Source: Verrucomicrobiota bacterium
GTDB taxonomy: Bacteria > Verrucomicrobiota > Verrucomicrobiia > Opitutales > Opitutaceae
Assembly (NCBI GenBank): GCA_023386835.1
Contig: JAEWIY010000061.1
Span: 24,649 to 88,648, forward strand
DNA: 64,000 nucleotides
Direction: 5' to 3'
Shown here: positions 16,653 through 26,404 of the stretch, one piece after another
How the letters are laid out: each line of letters begins with the position of its first letter
Position numbering within the stretch: the stretch's first letter is position 1
Position numbers and translations under genes: made by a program
The notes under the pieces: generated by a model
What the model was told of the DNA's origin: nothing
The model's input: the letters and a program-made list of their open reading frames with translations, nothing else
Database searches by the model: none

Positions 16653-17570
16653 TCAGGCGCGGCGTTCCGGGTGCGCCTCGGCATATGCCCGAGCATAGTC
16701 GGCAAAGGCCTGTTTAAGCCGCGCGGTCGCCGTCCCAGGCCCCACGCGATAAGCAACCGCGTCGATCTGCCGCACCGGCTGCACATCCTTCGTCGTCGCG
16801 AGCAGGAAGCACTCGTCAAAGGCGCTGATCTCATCCGCCGGGATGCGCCGTTCCACCCAACGCAATCCAGCCCCGGCAGCCACCTCCCGACCGACGAGAC
16901 CGCGTGTAATGCCTTCCAGAATACCGGAATCCAGCGAGGGGGTGTGAATTTCGCCACCCCGTACAAACGCGAGGTTGCACACCGCCGCCTCCGTCAGATC
17001 GCCGGCCAAATTGAGCATCACCACTTCGTCCGCTCCGCGGGCGCGAGCCTCACGCAGCGCCAACAGGTTGTTGAGATAATTGCCCGTCTTCCAAGCCGGA
17101 TTGAGCGCGAAGGCCGGGTTGCGACGCAGTCCGGTCGCAATACTCAAACGCAGTCCATTTCGCTGCGCCTCTTCGCTGAGTTGCGGCACCGGCTGAACCA
17201 GCAGAACAAAGAGCGGCTGATCCGCCAGCGCCGTATCAAGACCGATCGCCCCCGCGCCCCGGGTGAACTGCAAACGGATATAAAGATCGCCACCATATCC
17301 CGTCGCCGCGCGAAAAGCGGCCGTCGTACGCTGCACTTCAGGCCAAAACTGTTCGGCGGTCCAAGGCAGCGCGAGGTGAAGCGCGCGCGCGGAACGTTCG
17401 AGCCGCGCCCAGTGCTCCAGCCAGGCAAAGACCGCGCCATGGTACGTGCGCCACACCTCATAGATGGCGTCGCCATAGAGAAAACTCCGATTGAGCGGAG
17501 ACAGCGACGGCTCGCGGGCGTCATGGAGCCGGCCATTGGTGTTGGCTTGAACGTAACGGGAAGTCTGCAC
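16653..17570 (-). CDS. Class IV PLP-dependent aminotransferase
   Basis: Fold-type IV enzyme, the family of branched-chain aminotransferase, D-alanine aminotransferase and aminodeoxychorismate lyase. 305 residues. The PLP lysine is in NPAWKTGNYLNNL; other family segments are SFLYGDAIYEVWRT near the N-terminus, EVVMLNLAGDLTEAAVCNLAFV (cofactor phosphate region) and SGILEGITR. The start is a GTG at 17570. Sequence alone does not separate ilvE, dat and pabC activities; the GDAIYEV segment is closer to IlvE/Dat than to PabC. It is downstream of the H-NS-like gene, with a strong terminator between them, so it has its own promoter. Confidence 0.88.
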   Translation of the reverse strand: MQTSRYVQANTNGRLHDAREPSLSPLNRSFLYGDAIYEVWRTYHGAVFAWLEHWARLERSARALHLALPWTAEQFWPEVQRTTAAFRAATGYGGDLYIRLQFTRGAGAIGLDTALADQPLFVLLVQPVPQLSEEAQRNGLRLSIATGLRRNPAFALNPAWKTGNYLNNLLALREARARGADEVVMLNLAGDLTEAAVCNLAFVRGGEIHTPSLDSGILEGITRGLVGREVAAGAGLRWVERRIPADEISAFDECFLLATTKDVQPVRQIDAVAYRVGPGTATARLKQAFADYARAYAEAHPERRA

Positions 17571-17604
17571 GTGCGCTCAACCAACCAACCCGCCTCCAGA
17601 GTGC

Positions 17605-17643
17605 AAAAAAAGAAACGCCGCTGGTGCGAACCAGCGGCGTTTC
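17605..17643 (-). terminator. Rho-independent terminator of the H-NS-like gene
   Basis: A perfect 14-bp stem (17612-17625 with 17630-17643) closes a 4-base loop. On the minus strand it is followed by seven Ts (17605-17611). It lies 24 bases past the stop codon of the minus-strand gene ending at 17667. Confidence 0.92.
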
Positions 17644-17666
17644 AGCAGAATAAGTAAAATTTACTA

Positions 17667-18074
17667 TTACGATTGTGAACCGCGCGCCTTCACCAGGCCG
17701 AGTTCCTTTTTGATATTCTGAACGCTGGGCAGCGAGATCCCCAGCTCCTTGGCAATCTGCGCGCCCGTCTTGCCCGCCTGAACGCCCGCCTTCACCTGCT
17801 CCTTTGTCTCCGCGGTGATCTTGGCGCGCGACCGTTTCTTCCCGGTCGACTTCGCGGCTGTCTTGGCAGCGCGTCCGCGCCCACCACGACGCCCCCGGCC
17901 AGAGCGACGCCCCGCGGCCTCGCGCAGAGCCCGGACGAACGCTTCCAGCGACTCGAAGCCGTAACGCTCCGGCAACGAGGCAAGCTCCTGCGTCCGTTCG
18001 GACTCAATGGATTCCTGGAGCTCTTTGGCTTTCGCCTGCAGCGCCTGGAGTTGTTTGATCTTTTCGGTCACCAT
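17667..18074 (-). CDS. H-NS-like nucleoid protein with C-terminal helix-turn-helix
   Basis: A 135-residue DNA-binding protein of unusual build. Residues 1-30 form a charged coiled coil (KIKQLQALQAKAKELQESIE), like the oligomerisation region of H-NS-type proteins, and about residues 36-52 resemble the short helix after it. A basic Arg-Gly-Lys linker (about 54-85; GRRSGRGRRGGRGR and AAKTAAKSTGKKRSRAK) can bind DNA in an AT-hook-like manner. Residues 88-128 hold a helix-turn-helix of the invertase/resolvase type (TGAQIAKELGISLPSVQNIKKEL). The classical H-NS C-terminal motif (YxxPxTGKTWTGxGRxP) is absent. The gene has its own terminator and an AT-rich upstream region, so it is probably single-gene and well expressed. 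A role in chromosome organisation or global regulation is inferred. Confidence 0.8.
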   Translation of the reverse strand: MVTEKIKQLQALQAKAKELQESIESERTQELASLPERYGFESLEAFVRALREAAGRRSGRGRRGGRGRAAKTAAKSTGKKRSRAKITAETKEQVKAGVQAGKTGAQIAKELGISLPSVQNIKKELGLVKARGSQS

Positions 18075-18084
18075 AACGAAGCAT

Positions 18085-18150
18085 ATAGAGCACGCACAAA
18101 CAGGGCAGGCAAGTGGTTTATATATTTTAACTGAAGATCAGAGTGATACT
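18085..18150. promoter_or_regulatory. AT-rich divergent promoter region
   Basis: This short stretch, with TTTATATATTTTAACT at about 18117-18132, is the most AT-rich piece of intergenic DNA that I noticed in the window. It separates the divergent H-NS-like and formamidase-family genes. On the minus strand, TTGCCT and TATATG form a loose -35/-10 pair (spacing about 19). No promoter could be fixed for the plus strand. H-NS-like proteins prefer such DNA, so autoregulation is possible but unproven. Confidence 0.35.
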
Positions 18151-18185
18151 TGCAGGACCCTCTACCTGCATGTTGTCTGCAATCA

Positions 18186-19118
18186 ATGCGTGAACACCAC
18201 CTGTCCGCCGTTCCCCTTGTGCATCGCTGGAATAATGCACAACCGCCCCGCCTGACGATCGATCCGGGGGATCGGGTGACGTTGGAAATGGCCGATTCGA
18301 GCGGCTATCAAGTTCAGCCTGATTGGACCTCCACCGATTTTGCGCACCGGTTCGACGCGTCGCTGGTGCATGCCCTGACCGGCCCCATCGCCGTAGCCGG
18401 CGCCGAGCCCGGCGATGCCCTGGAGATCCACATTGAGCGCTATGAACATCGCGGATGGGCCTGGACGAGCATCATTCCGGGCTTGGGCTTGCTGCCGGAG
18501 GATTTTCCGAACGCGCACCTCTTCCTCTGGAAACTCGACGGCCGGCAGACGCGTAGTTTTCCGGGTGTGACACTCGACCTGCACCCGTTTGCCGGTGTCA
18601 TTGGCGTGCAGCGGGAGCAGACCGGTGAGTTCCGGACCCGCGCGCCTGGCCCCTTTGGCGGCAATATGGACGTGCGTCACCTCACGGCCGGCAGCACCTT
18701 GTATCTACCCGTGATGACGCCGGGAGGACAGCTGCTGGCCGGCGACGGGCATGCCGCGCAAGGCGATGGGGAGGTGTGTATCAACGGAATGGAGGCGCCG
18801 ATGAGCATGACCCTTCGCATCAACCTGCTCAAACGGCACCCACTCGCCGGCCCGGCCGCCACCTTCACCGGCAGCCTGCATCCACCGCGATACAGCGCCA
18901 AACCCTGGCACCTGTTCATCGAGTCCGATGAGCAGCCGCGACTCGCCTGCCAACGCGTGGTGCTCCGCGCGATCGAGTTCATCACCCGGCGTCTGTTGGT
19001 GACACCTGAACTCGCCTACACGTTGTGCAGCGTCGTGCTGGATCTGAAAATCAGTCAGCTCGTCAACGTGCCGATGACCACGGTCACCGGTTACTTGCCG
19101 GAAGCGATTTTCGACTAG
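18186..19118 (+). CDS. Acetamidase/formamidase family protein
   Basis: A 310-residue FmdA/AmdA-family protein; members hydrolyse formamide, acetamide or other short amides to ammonia and the acid. Family features seen are VHRWNN near the start (the family often has H-W-N here), PGDALEIHIERYEHRGWAW, the GPFGGNMDVRHLTAGSTLYLPV block that holds active-site residues, and GDGHAAQGDGEVC. I chose the ATG at 18186 because the family N-terminus begins just after it. No urea, amide or nitrogen genes are close, so the substrate is open. The gene stands alone on the plus strand. Confidence 0.88.
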   Translation: MREHHLSAVPLVHRWNNAQPPRLTIDPGDRVTLEMADSSGYQVQPDWTSTDFAHRFDASLVHALTGPIAVAGAEPGDALEIHIERYEHRGWAWTSIIPGLGLLPEDFPNAHLFLWKLDGRQTRSFPGVTLDLHPFAGVIGVQREQTGEFRTRAPGPFGGNMDVRHLTAGSTLYLPVMTPGGQLLAGDGHAAQGDGEVCINGMEAPMSMTLRINLLKRHPLAGPAATFTGSLHPPRYSAKPWHLFIESDEQPRLACQRVVLRAIEFITRRLLVTPELAYTLCSVVLDLKISQLVNVPMTTVTGYLPEAIFD

Positions 19119-19143
19119 CCGCCCAAGCGGGCGGGTCGCGCCA

Positions 19144-19932
19144 TTAAATCGTCATGGCGTGATACCCGCCATCGACGACCAGCTCCGCGCCCGTAATGAA
19201 ACCGCCCGCGGCATCGCTCGCCAGCAACAGCGTGGCGCCCACGAGTTCACGCGCCTCACCGAACCGCTTCATCGGCGTGTGGCCCATGATCGAGGCGACG
19301 CGGTCGGGTGTGAGCACTTTGCGATTTTGCTCCGCCGGGAAAAAGCCGGGCACGATCAGGTTGACGCGCACACGCTGCGGCGCCCATTCCCGCGCCAGGT
19401 TCTTCGACAGGTTGTGCACGGCCGCCTTCGTCGCCGAGTAGGTAAACACGCGCGACAACGGCACGAGGCCCGACATCGACCCGAGATTGATGATCGACCC
19501 ACCCTCGCCCCGCTCGACCAGGTAGCGACCAAAGACCTGGCAGCCGAGGAACACACCCTTCACGTTGATATCAACGATCCGCTGAAATTCCTCTTCGGTG
19601 ATATCAAGAAACGGTGTGGCGGAGTTGATGCCCGCTCCGTTCACCACGATGTCCACCTTGCCGGAACGCTGCAGCACCGTTTGCAACAGGCCTTCCAGCG
19701 CCGAACGGCTCGAGGCTTCGGCGGACGCAAACCACGCCTTGCCACCGGCGGCCGCGATGCGCTCGAGACGCGCCTTCGCCTTCTCTTCATTGCGCCCAAC
19801 CAGCACAACCTCCGCTCCCGCGCCGGCGAGGCCTTCCGCCATCGCGCCGCACAGTTCTCCCGTCCCGCCAATGACAACGGCGACTTTGCCAGTGAGATCG
19901 AAGATCGAAGCCAGGTACTCGGGAGCGTTCAT
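19144..19932 (-). CDS. Short-chain dehydrogenase/reductase
   Basis: A classical SDR of 262 residues. The NAD(P) loop is GGTGELCGAMAEGLA (about residues 22-36). NGAG follows near residue 97, and the catalytic serine and the YxxxK pair are in LGSMSG and YSATKAAVHNLSK. The C-terminal VVDGGYHA is typical. The FDLTGKVAVV start with this cofactor loop is like SDRs annotated as D-mannonate/fructuronate or gluconate 5-dehydrogenases. This suggests sugar-acid metabolism, but the substrate cannot be set from sequence. It is convergent with the formamidase-family gene and has no co-directional partner. Upstream it is divergent from the small gene at 20077. Confidence 0.88.
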   Translation of the reverse strand: MNAPEYLASIFDLTGKVAVVIGGTGELCGAMAEGLAGAGAEVVLVGRNEEKAKARLERIAAAGGKAWFASAEASSRSALEGLLQTVLQRSGKVDIVVNGAGINSATPFLDITEEEFQRIVDINVKGVFLGCQVFGRYLVERGEGGSIINLGSMSGLVPLSRVFTYSATKAAVHNLSKNLAREWAPQRVRVNLIVPGFFPAEQNRKVLTPDRVASIMGHTPMKRFGEARELVGATLLLASDAAGGFITGAELVVDGGYHAMTI

Positions 19933-20076
19933 GAAAAGAGAGCAAGCGTTGGAAAGAAAGCCGGCGTGACGCGAGGGAGGAGCAACTCAATGTTAACACT
20001 ACAAGGCGAGCTTGTGCCGAACCCGGTTCGTGCTAGCCTCCTTTCGCACGGAAAACCCCCAAGCCAAGGAGGCGTT

Positions 20077-20346
20077 ATGTTCGCGATCAAAATTCACCTC
20101 GATCCGGCCGAACACGCTGCCCTCAGCCGCTATGCTTCTGTCCTCCACGTTCGCCTGGAGGATGTCGCCTACGCGGCCCTGGACTGCCTAATGAAGAAGG
20201 CCAACGAAACCGAGATCCGGCAATGCATCACCGAGACTGCGTTGTGGCGAAAAGAAAACCTGCCCGTATGGGCCGACACGGAACGCTCAGTTCACGCGTA
20301 CGAAGGATCAGCGGACGACCAGCCCGAAGAGCGGGTCCAGTTTTGA
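20077..20346 (+). CDS. Small conserved-looking protein, possible ribbon-helix-helix type
   Basis: I do not recognise this 89-residue protein. It begins at an ATG preceded by an excellent Shine-Dalgarno, AAGGAGG (20066-20072), with 4-base spacing, which is much stronger than for most genes here, so it is very likely real and well translated. The first 45 residues (a short strand KIHLDP, then AEHAALSRYA and VRLEDVAYAALDCLM) could form a ribbon-helix-helix or a short helical bundle. The rest is acidic and polar (ENLPVWADTER, DDQPEERVQF). No partner toxin gene is adjacent. A hairpin lies just after it. Confidence 0.65.
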   Translation: MFAIKIHLDPAEHAALSRYASVLHVRLEDVAYAALDCLMKKANETEIRQCITETALWRKENLPVWADTERSVHAYEGSADDQPEERVQF

Positions 20347-20374
20347 TCCGCCTCTGCTAAGGGGCTTCTGACAA

Positions 20375-20409
20375 CGCCCCGCCCGGGAGCGCATGGCGCC
20401 CCCGGGGCG
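20375..20409. terminator. GC-rich inverted repeat between convergent genes
   Basis: CGCCCCG (20375-20381) pairs with CGGGGCG (20403-20409), and further GC pairs are possible inside. It lies between the plus-strand small gene and the minus-strand ugd gene, so it could serve both. There is no clear U-tract. Confidence 0.4.
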
Positions 20410-20419
20410 GAGCTTGCGG

Positions 20420-21778
20420 TCATTTGCCAATGCCGAAGGCCGTAAACCCGATTTCGCGCAGCTTGGGCAGGTCCAGGATATTGCGCCCGTCGAAGACGAA
20501 CGCGGGCTTCGGCATGCCGGCGAAGATCTTCGCGAAATCCACCGTCTTGAACTCGTCCCACTCGGTGATGACCGCGATCGCGTGGGCACCCGCAGCCGCC
20601 TCCTCGGCGGAGTGAGCGATCTTCAGACGTTGATTACTGCAGCCCTTGCCGAGCACATCCTGAATGATCTGTTCGGCCGGGACCTTGGGATCATAAACAA
20701 CGACCTCCGCGTGCTCCTCCAGCAGGTCGCGACAGATGTTGATGGCGGCCGACTCGCGGGTGTCATTCGTGTCCTTCTTGAAGGCAAAGCCCCAGATCGC
20801 GATGCGTTTGCGAGCAACGGTATTGAACAGGGTCCGAACAATGCGCGCGGCAAAGCGACTCTTTTGCCAGTCGTTCATCTTCACCACGCTCTCCCAATAG
20901 GCCGCGACCTCGGGCAGGCCGAAGTGCTGGCAGAGATAAACGAGGTTCAGAATGTCCTTCTGAAAACAGGAGCCCCCGAATCCTACGGAAGCTTTGAGGA
21001 ATTTTGGTCCGATCCGGCTGTCCCGCCCGATCGCACGCGCGACTTCATCCACATCGGCCCCGGTCGCCTCGCACAGCGCGGAGATCGAGTTGATCGACGA
21101 GATGCGTTGCGCCAGGAACGCGTTGGCCACGAGCTTGGAGAGCTCTGAGGACCAAAGGTTGGTCATGATGATCCGATCGCGCGGAACCCAGTGCGCGTAC
21201 ACATCGGCCAACGTCTGGATCGCCTTCTCGCCTTCCGGCGTACGCTCGCCGCCAATCAGGACGCGATCCGGATTGTGCAGGTCCGGAATCGCCGTGCCCT
21301 CCGCGAGAAACTCCGGATTGGACAGCACCTGAAACTGCACCCCGCGCGTATTCGCGTTGAGGATGGTTTTGATCGCTTCGGCCGTTTTGACGGGAATCGT
21401 CGACTTTTCGACAATGATCTTGGGCCGGTCAGCGACCTCCGCGATCGTTCGCGCCACAGATTCGATATAACTCAGATCAGCCGCCCGCCCGGCGCCAACG
21501 CCATACGTTTTCGTCGGCGTATTCACCGCCACGAAGATGATGTCGGCCTCCTTGATCCCCTGCACCACATTCGTGGAGAAGAAGAGGTTTCGGCCACGGC
21601 ACTCCCGCACCACCTCATCCAGGCCCGGTTCATAAACCGGCAACGCGTCGCCGTTCCACGCGGCGATCCGCGATTCGTTCATGTCTACTACCGTGACCGT
21701 GATGGAGGGCGCTTTTTGCGCGATGACCGCCATCGTCGGACCACCCACGTAGCCGGCGCCAATACAGCAGATTTTCAT
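20420..21778 (-). CDS. ugd: UDP-glucose 6-dehydrogenase, animal/plant-like type
   Basis: Oxidises UDP-glucose twice to UDP-glucuronate, a precursor for acidic polysaccharides and UDP-xylose. 452 residues, longer than the ~390-440 of most bacterial enzymes. The N-terminus KICCIGAGYVGGPTMAVIA, the segments VDMNESRIAAWN, YEPGLDEVV and NTPTKTYG, and the catalytic GFGGSCFQKDILNLVYLC all match what I know of animal and plant UGDH almost word for word. Glu in EKST and the cysteine in GSCF are the catalytic residues. The C-terminal FGFAFKKDTNDTRES-type region is also eukaryote-like. The start at 21778 is unambiguous. The gene stands alone on the minus strand. Confidence 0.96.
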   Translation of the reverse strand: MKICCIGAGYVGGPTMAVIAQKAPSITVTVVDMNESRIAAWNGDALPVYEPGLDEVVRECRGRNLFFSTNVVQGIKEADIIFVAVNTPTKTYGVGAGRAADLSYIESVARTIAEVADRPKIIVEKSTIPVKTAEAIKTILNANTRGVQFQVLSNPEFLAEGTAIPDLHNPDRVLIGGERTPEGEKAIQTLADVYAHWVPRDRIIMTNLWSSELSKLVANAFLAQRISSINSISALCEATGADVDEVARAIGRDSRIGPKFLKASVGFGGSCFQKDILNLVYLCQHFGLPEVAAYWESVVKMNDWQKSRFAARIVRTLFNTVARKRIAIWGFAFKKDTNDTRESAAINICRDLLEEHAEVVVYDPKVPAEQIIQDVLGKGCSNQRLKIAHSAEEAAAGAHAIAVITEWDEFKTVDFAKIFAGMPKPAFVFDGRNILDLPKLREIGFTAFGIGK

Positions 21779-21805
21779 TGGAGATGAGAGCGCGTAACGT
21801 GCTTT

Positions 21806-21834
21806 ACGACCTTGGCAAATCCAAGGTCGTTTTT
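21806..21834 (+). terminator. Hairpin with U-tract upstream of ugd
   Basis: ACGACCTTGG (21806-21815) and CCAAGGTCGT (21821-21830) form a perfect 10-bp stem with a CAAAT loop; TTTT follows on the plus strand. There is no plus-strand gene just upstream, so its role is unclear. Read on the minus strand it lies in the leader of ugd and after the aminotransferase, where no U-tract follows. Confidence 0.5.
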
Positions 21835-21873
21835 CCCGGGAGGGTCAGTCGGGCCTTCCCCGAGTTGGGTTCC

Positions 21874-23151
21874 CTACTTTGCGAAGCTCGCGGCCACCTG
21901 TGCAAACCGTCGGCCAGCCTCCTGTAGTTGCTCCTCCGCCAACACGCCAAAACTGAGGCGAATGTACCGGTCGGGGATGTGGTCGCCGAAACAAAGTGCA
22001 CCGGGAACGTACAGCACGCCGGCGTCCACACACGCGCGACAAAACGCGGACGTCAGCCCCGTATCGATGCCCTCCGGAGCCTGCAGCCAAAGATACAACC
22101 CGCCCCGCGGCTGCTCCCACTGCCAGCCGAGCTCGCGCAAACCGCCCGCCCGCAAGCTGGCGTCCAGCGCGCGCATCTTTCGTTCGTAGCTCGGCCGAAG
22201 CACCTGCAGGTGCGCGTCCAGTCCGCCTCGGGCCAGCACCCGCTCGAAGATGGCTTGATTGAAGTTCGCGGTGCCGAAGTCGTGATGGCCTTTCACATAC
22301 AACATCCGCGCCAGCCATTCCGGATGTGAACACACGCCGTAGCCAACCTTCAATCCCGTCGCGAACGGCTTGGTCAGCGTCGAAAGGTACAGGCGCGGAA
22401 ACTCCTGCCACGCGGCCAAGGAAAAGACGCTGCTCGCTGGCTCCGGCTCTCGGAAATAAAGCTCCCGATACGCCGCATCCTCCAGCACTGGTACGCACAA
22501 CCCACACTTCTGCAGTTCAACGGCAAGGGTGACCTTCTCGGCTTCCGACAAGCTCCGCCCGGACGGATTCGAGTAGTAACTAACAAAATACACCGCCTTC
22601 ACGCAGTGCTGTTCGCCGCGCTCCTGCAGGTCGCGTAGAAGCCGACGCAACCCCGGACCATCCACGCCTCCGTCATCTGTGGTCGGGATCGACACCGCCC
22701 GCACTCCCAGCCCCGTCAGCATCTCCAGAAAGACGAAGTAACTCGGGCGATCGACGAGCACGATGTCGCCCGGATCGCACAGAACCTGAACGGCCAGATA
22801 TAGCGCCTGCTGCGAGCCGTTGGTGATGAACAACGTTTTCTCCAACTCGGCCGTATCGAAGCCGGCTTCTTGCTGCGCCAGGCGTTCGGCAATCAATCGG
22901 CGCAGCCCCGCCCGCCCGGTGTTGGTCCCGTATTGCAGCGCCTCGCGGTCAACACCTTCACGCGTCACCTCCGCGACCGCGGACGCCACCATGCCCGTCG
23001 GCAATGTGGCGCTATCCGTAAACCCAGCGGCGAGCGACAGGAGAGTCGGATTCTCCACCGCCAAGGCCATGAGTCGAGCGATGGTCGGCGGATGCACGCG
23101 GCGGCCCAACGCGGACCACGACGTCAGGGCGGGTTGGGCGGCTGACTCCAT
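21874..23151 (-). CDS. PLP-dependent aminotransferase, class I (2-aminoadipate/MocR-type fold)
   Basis: Fold-type I aminotransferase of 425 residues without an N-terminal GntR domain. Conserved elements are YGTNTGRAGLRRLIAE, the PLP-ring segment NGSQQALYLAVQVL, the cofactor aspartate/tyrosine region YYSNPSGRSLS and EDAAYRELYF, the PLP lysine in STLTKPFATGLKVGY and the substrate-binding arginine in RYIRLSFG. It is closest in pattern to LysN/2-aminoadipate-type and aromatic/alanine aminotransferases of this group. The substrate is unknown and the neighbours (ugd, ftsH) do not help. An ftsH terminator lies just upstream, so the gene must carry its own promoter. Confidence 0.88.
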   Translation of the reverse strand: MESAAQPALTSWSALGRRVHPPTIARLMALAVENPTLLSLAAGFTDSATLPTGMVASAVAEVTREGVDREALQYGTNTGRAGLRRLIAERLAQQEAGFDTAELEKTLFITNGSQQALYLAVQVLCDPGDIVLVDRPSYFVFLEMLTGLGVRAVSIPTTDDGGVDGPGLRRLLRDLQERGEQHCVKAVYFVSYYSNPSGRSLSEAEKVTLAVELQKCGLCVPVLEDAAYRELYFREPEPASSVFSLAAWQEFPRLYLSTLTKPFATGLKVGYGVCSHPEWLARMLYVKGHHDFGTANFNQAIFERVLARGGLDAHLQVLRPSYERKMRALDASLRAGGLRELGWQWEQPRGGLYLWLQAPEGIDTGLTSAFCRACVDAGVLYVPGALCFGDHIPDRYIRLSFGVLAEEQLQEAGRRFAQVAASFAK

Positions 23152-23186
23152 GAAGTGCCCGGTCTACGCCTGCCACGTCTTCACGC

Positions 23187-23224
23187 CAAAACAAAAAGCC
23201 CGGTCGCTCCTTGGGCGACCGGGC
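23187..23224 (-). terminator. Rho-independent terminator of ftsH
   Basis: Stem GCCCGGTCGC (23198-23207) with GCGACCGGGC (23215-23224), loop of 7 bases. On the minus strand it is followed by TTTTTGTTTT. It begins 20 bases after the ftsH stop. Confidence 0.93.
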
Positions 23225-23243
23225 GATAAACCCATCCGAGGCG

Positions 23244-25274
<2,031 letters not shown>

Positions 25275-25368
25275 TAAAGCAGTTGGGACTAAGTTAAAAC
25301 GGTGGAGGTTCCTCGGGGCTAAGTCAACGGAGGCGGCGGTCTCAAAACGTGTACCACCCACCGCGCAG

Positions 25369-26382
25369 TTACTCAAACACCAGCCGGCCGGAACGGATGC
25401 AGGCGAAACCACGCGACCCGAGGCTGAAACGCGTGGCTGCTCCCGCGAGCGTTTTCGACAGCAGTTCCTCAAACCCGTGCCGGGAAAGATCGCTGCCGTG
25501 CGGGTTCCGCAAGAGCCACTGGTGCAACGCCCGGCGCCAGAGCGCCCGGGGTTTGCCAGCCAAGGTGGCAAGCACCAAGGCGCCCGACTCATCAAACGGA
25601 CGGAGCTCCACCAGCCATTGCTCGAGCGCCTCATCATCCTCCTCCAAGCGATCCCGACTCAACGCCGCACCAGCGCAGGCGTCGCGGCCCGCCGCCCGCC
25701 GCCATGCCGGCAGAACGTTGCGCCGCAATCGGTTACGGAAGTACTGATCCGTTGCATTGCTGTCGTCCTCACGCCAAACAGCGCCCGCTCCTGCCAAGAG
25801 CGACAAAAGCTCGGACTTCGGCACGCTCAAGAATGGCCGCAACGCCGTGACGCCATCCGGCCGCACTTGAACAGGGCGTGGTGCCGCCAGCCCGCCCGTC
25901 GCGCTGCCCCGCGCCAGCCGCATGAGGATGGTCTCCGCGACGTCGTCCTGCTGGTGTCCCAACCAGAGTGCCCGGGCCCGCAACGCGCGAGTTTGCTCCG
26001 TGAAGAAGCTCTGACGGGCGCTGCGCGCCTGCGCCTCGCTCGCTTGCTTCGGAGCCGCAGCCCACTCCCCCGAGCGGATCTCCAGGCCAAGCGCAGCGGC
26101 GACTTTGACGCAGAACCGTGCATCGGCCGCCGCGGCGCGCCCGCGCAATCGGTGATTAAAGTGCAACACGACCAAACGGGAACGCCGGGCCGGCCAGTGC
26201 GCCCAAACCCACAACAGGAGCGCCAACGAGTCGGCCCCGCCCGAACAGGCGATCGTCCACCGGGCCCGGCTGCGTTCCTGCCCCGCCAGCCAGGCGCGGA
26301 CGCGAGGATGCGCCCGCCCGAGCGGCAGCTGCTCAGCGAATCGCTGGGCCACCGCAGGCCAGTCGATTCTCCGGCGCGCCAT
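25369..26382 (-). CDS. tilS: tRNA(Ile)-lysidine synthetase
   Basis: Attaches lysine to cytidine 34 of tRNA-Ile(CAU) so that it reads AUA; essential in bacteria. 337 residues. The PP-loop is SGGADSLAL (about residues 47-55). The HFNHRLRG, GHQQDD.AETILMRLARGS and ALRPFL segments are all typical. The usual C-terminal TilS substrate domain is short here; the protein ends about 100 residues earlier than E. coli TilS, which is also seen in the short Bacillus/Aquifex-type enzymes. The ATG at 26382 lies 22 bases after the serS stop. The ftsH gene follows. Confidence 0.94.
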   Translation of the reverse strand: MARRRIDWPAVAQRFAEQLPLGRAHPRVRAWLAGQERSRARWTIACSGGADSLALLLWVWAHWPARRSRLVVLHFNHRLRGRAAAADARFCVKVAAALGLEIRSGEWAAAPKQASEAQARSARQSFFTEQTRALRARALWLGHQQDDVAETILMRLARGSATGGLAAPRPVQVRPDGVTALRPFLSVPKSELLSLLAGAGAVWREDDSNATDQYFRNRLRRNVLPAWRRAAGRDACAGAALSRDRLEEDDEALEQWLVELRPFDESGALVLATLAGKPRALWRRALHQWLLRNPHGSDLSRHGFEELLSKTLAGAATRFSLGSRGFACIRSGRLVFE

Positions 26383-26404
26383 GGATGCGGAGCAGCCCGC
26401 CGAT

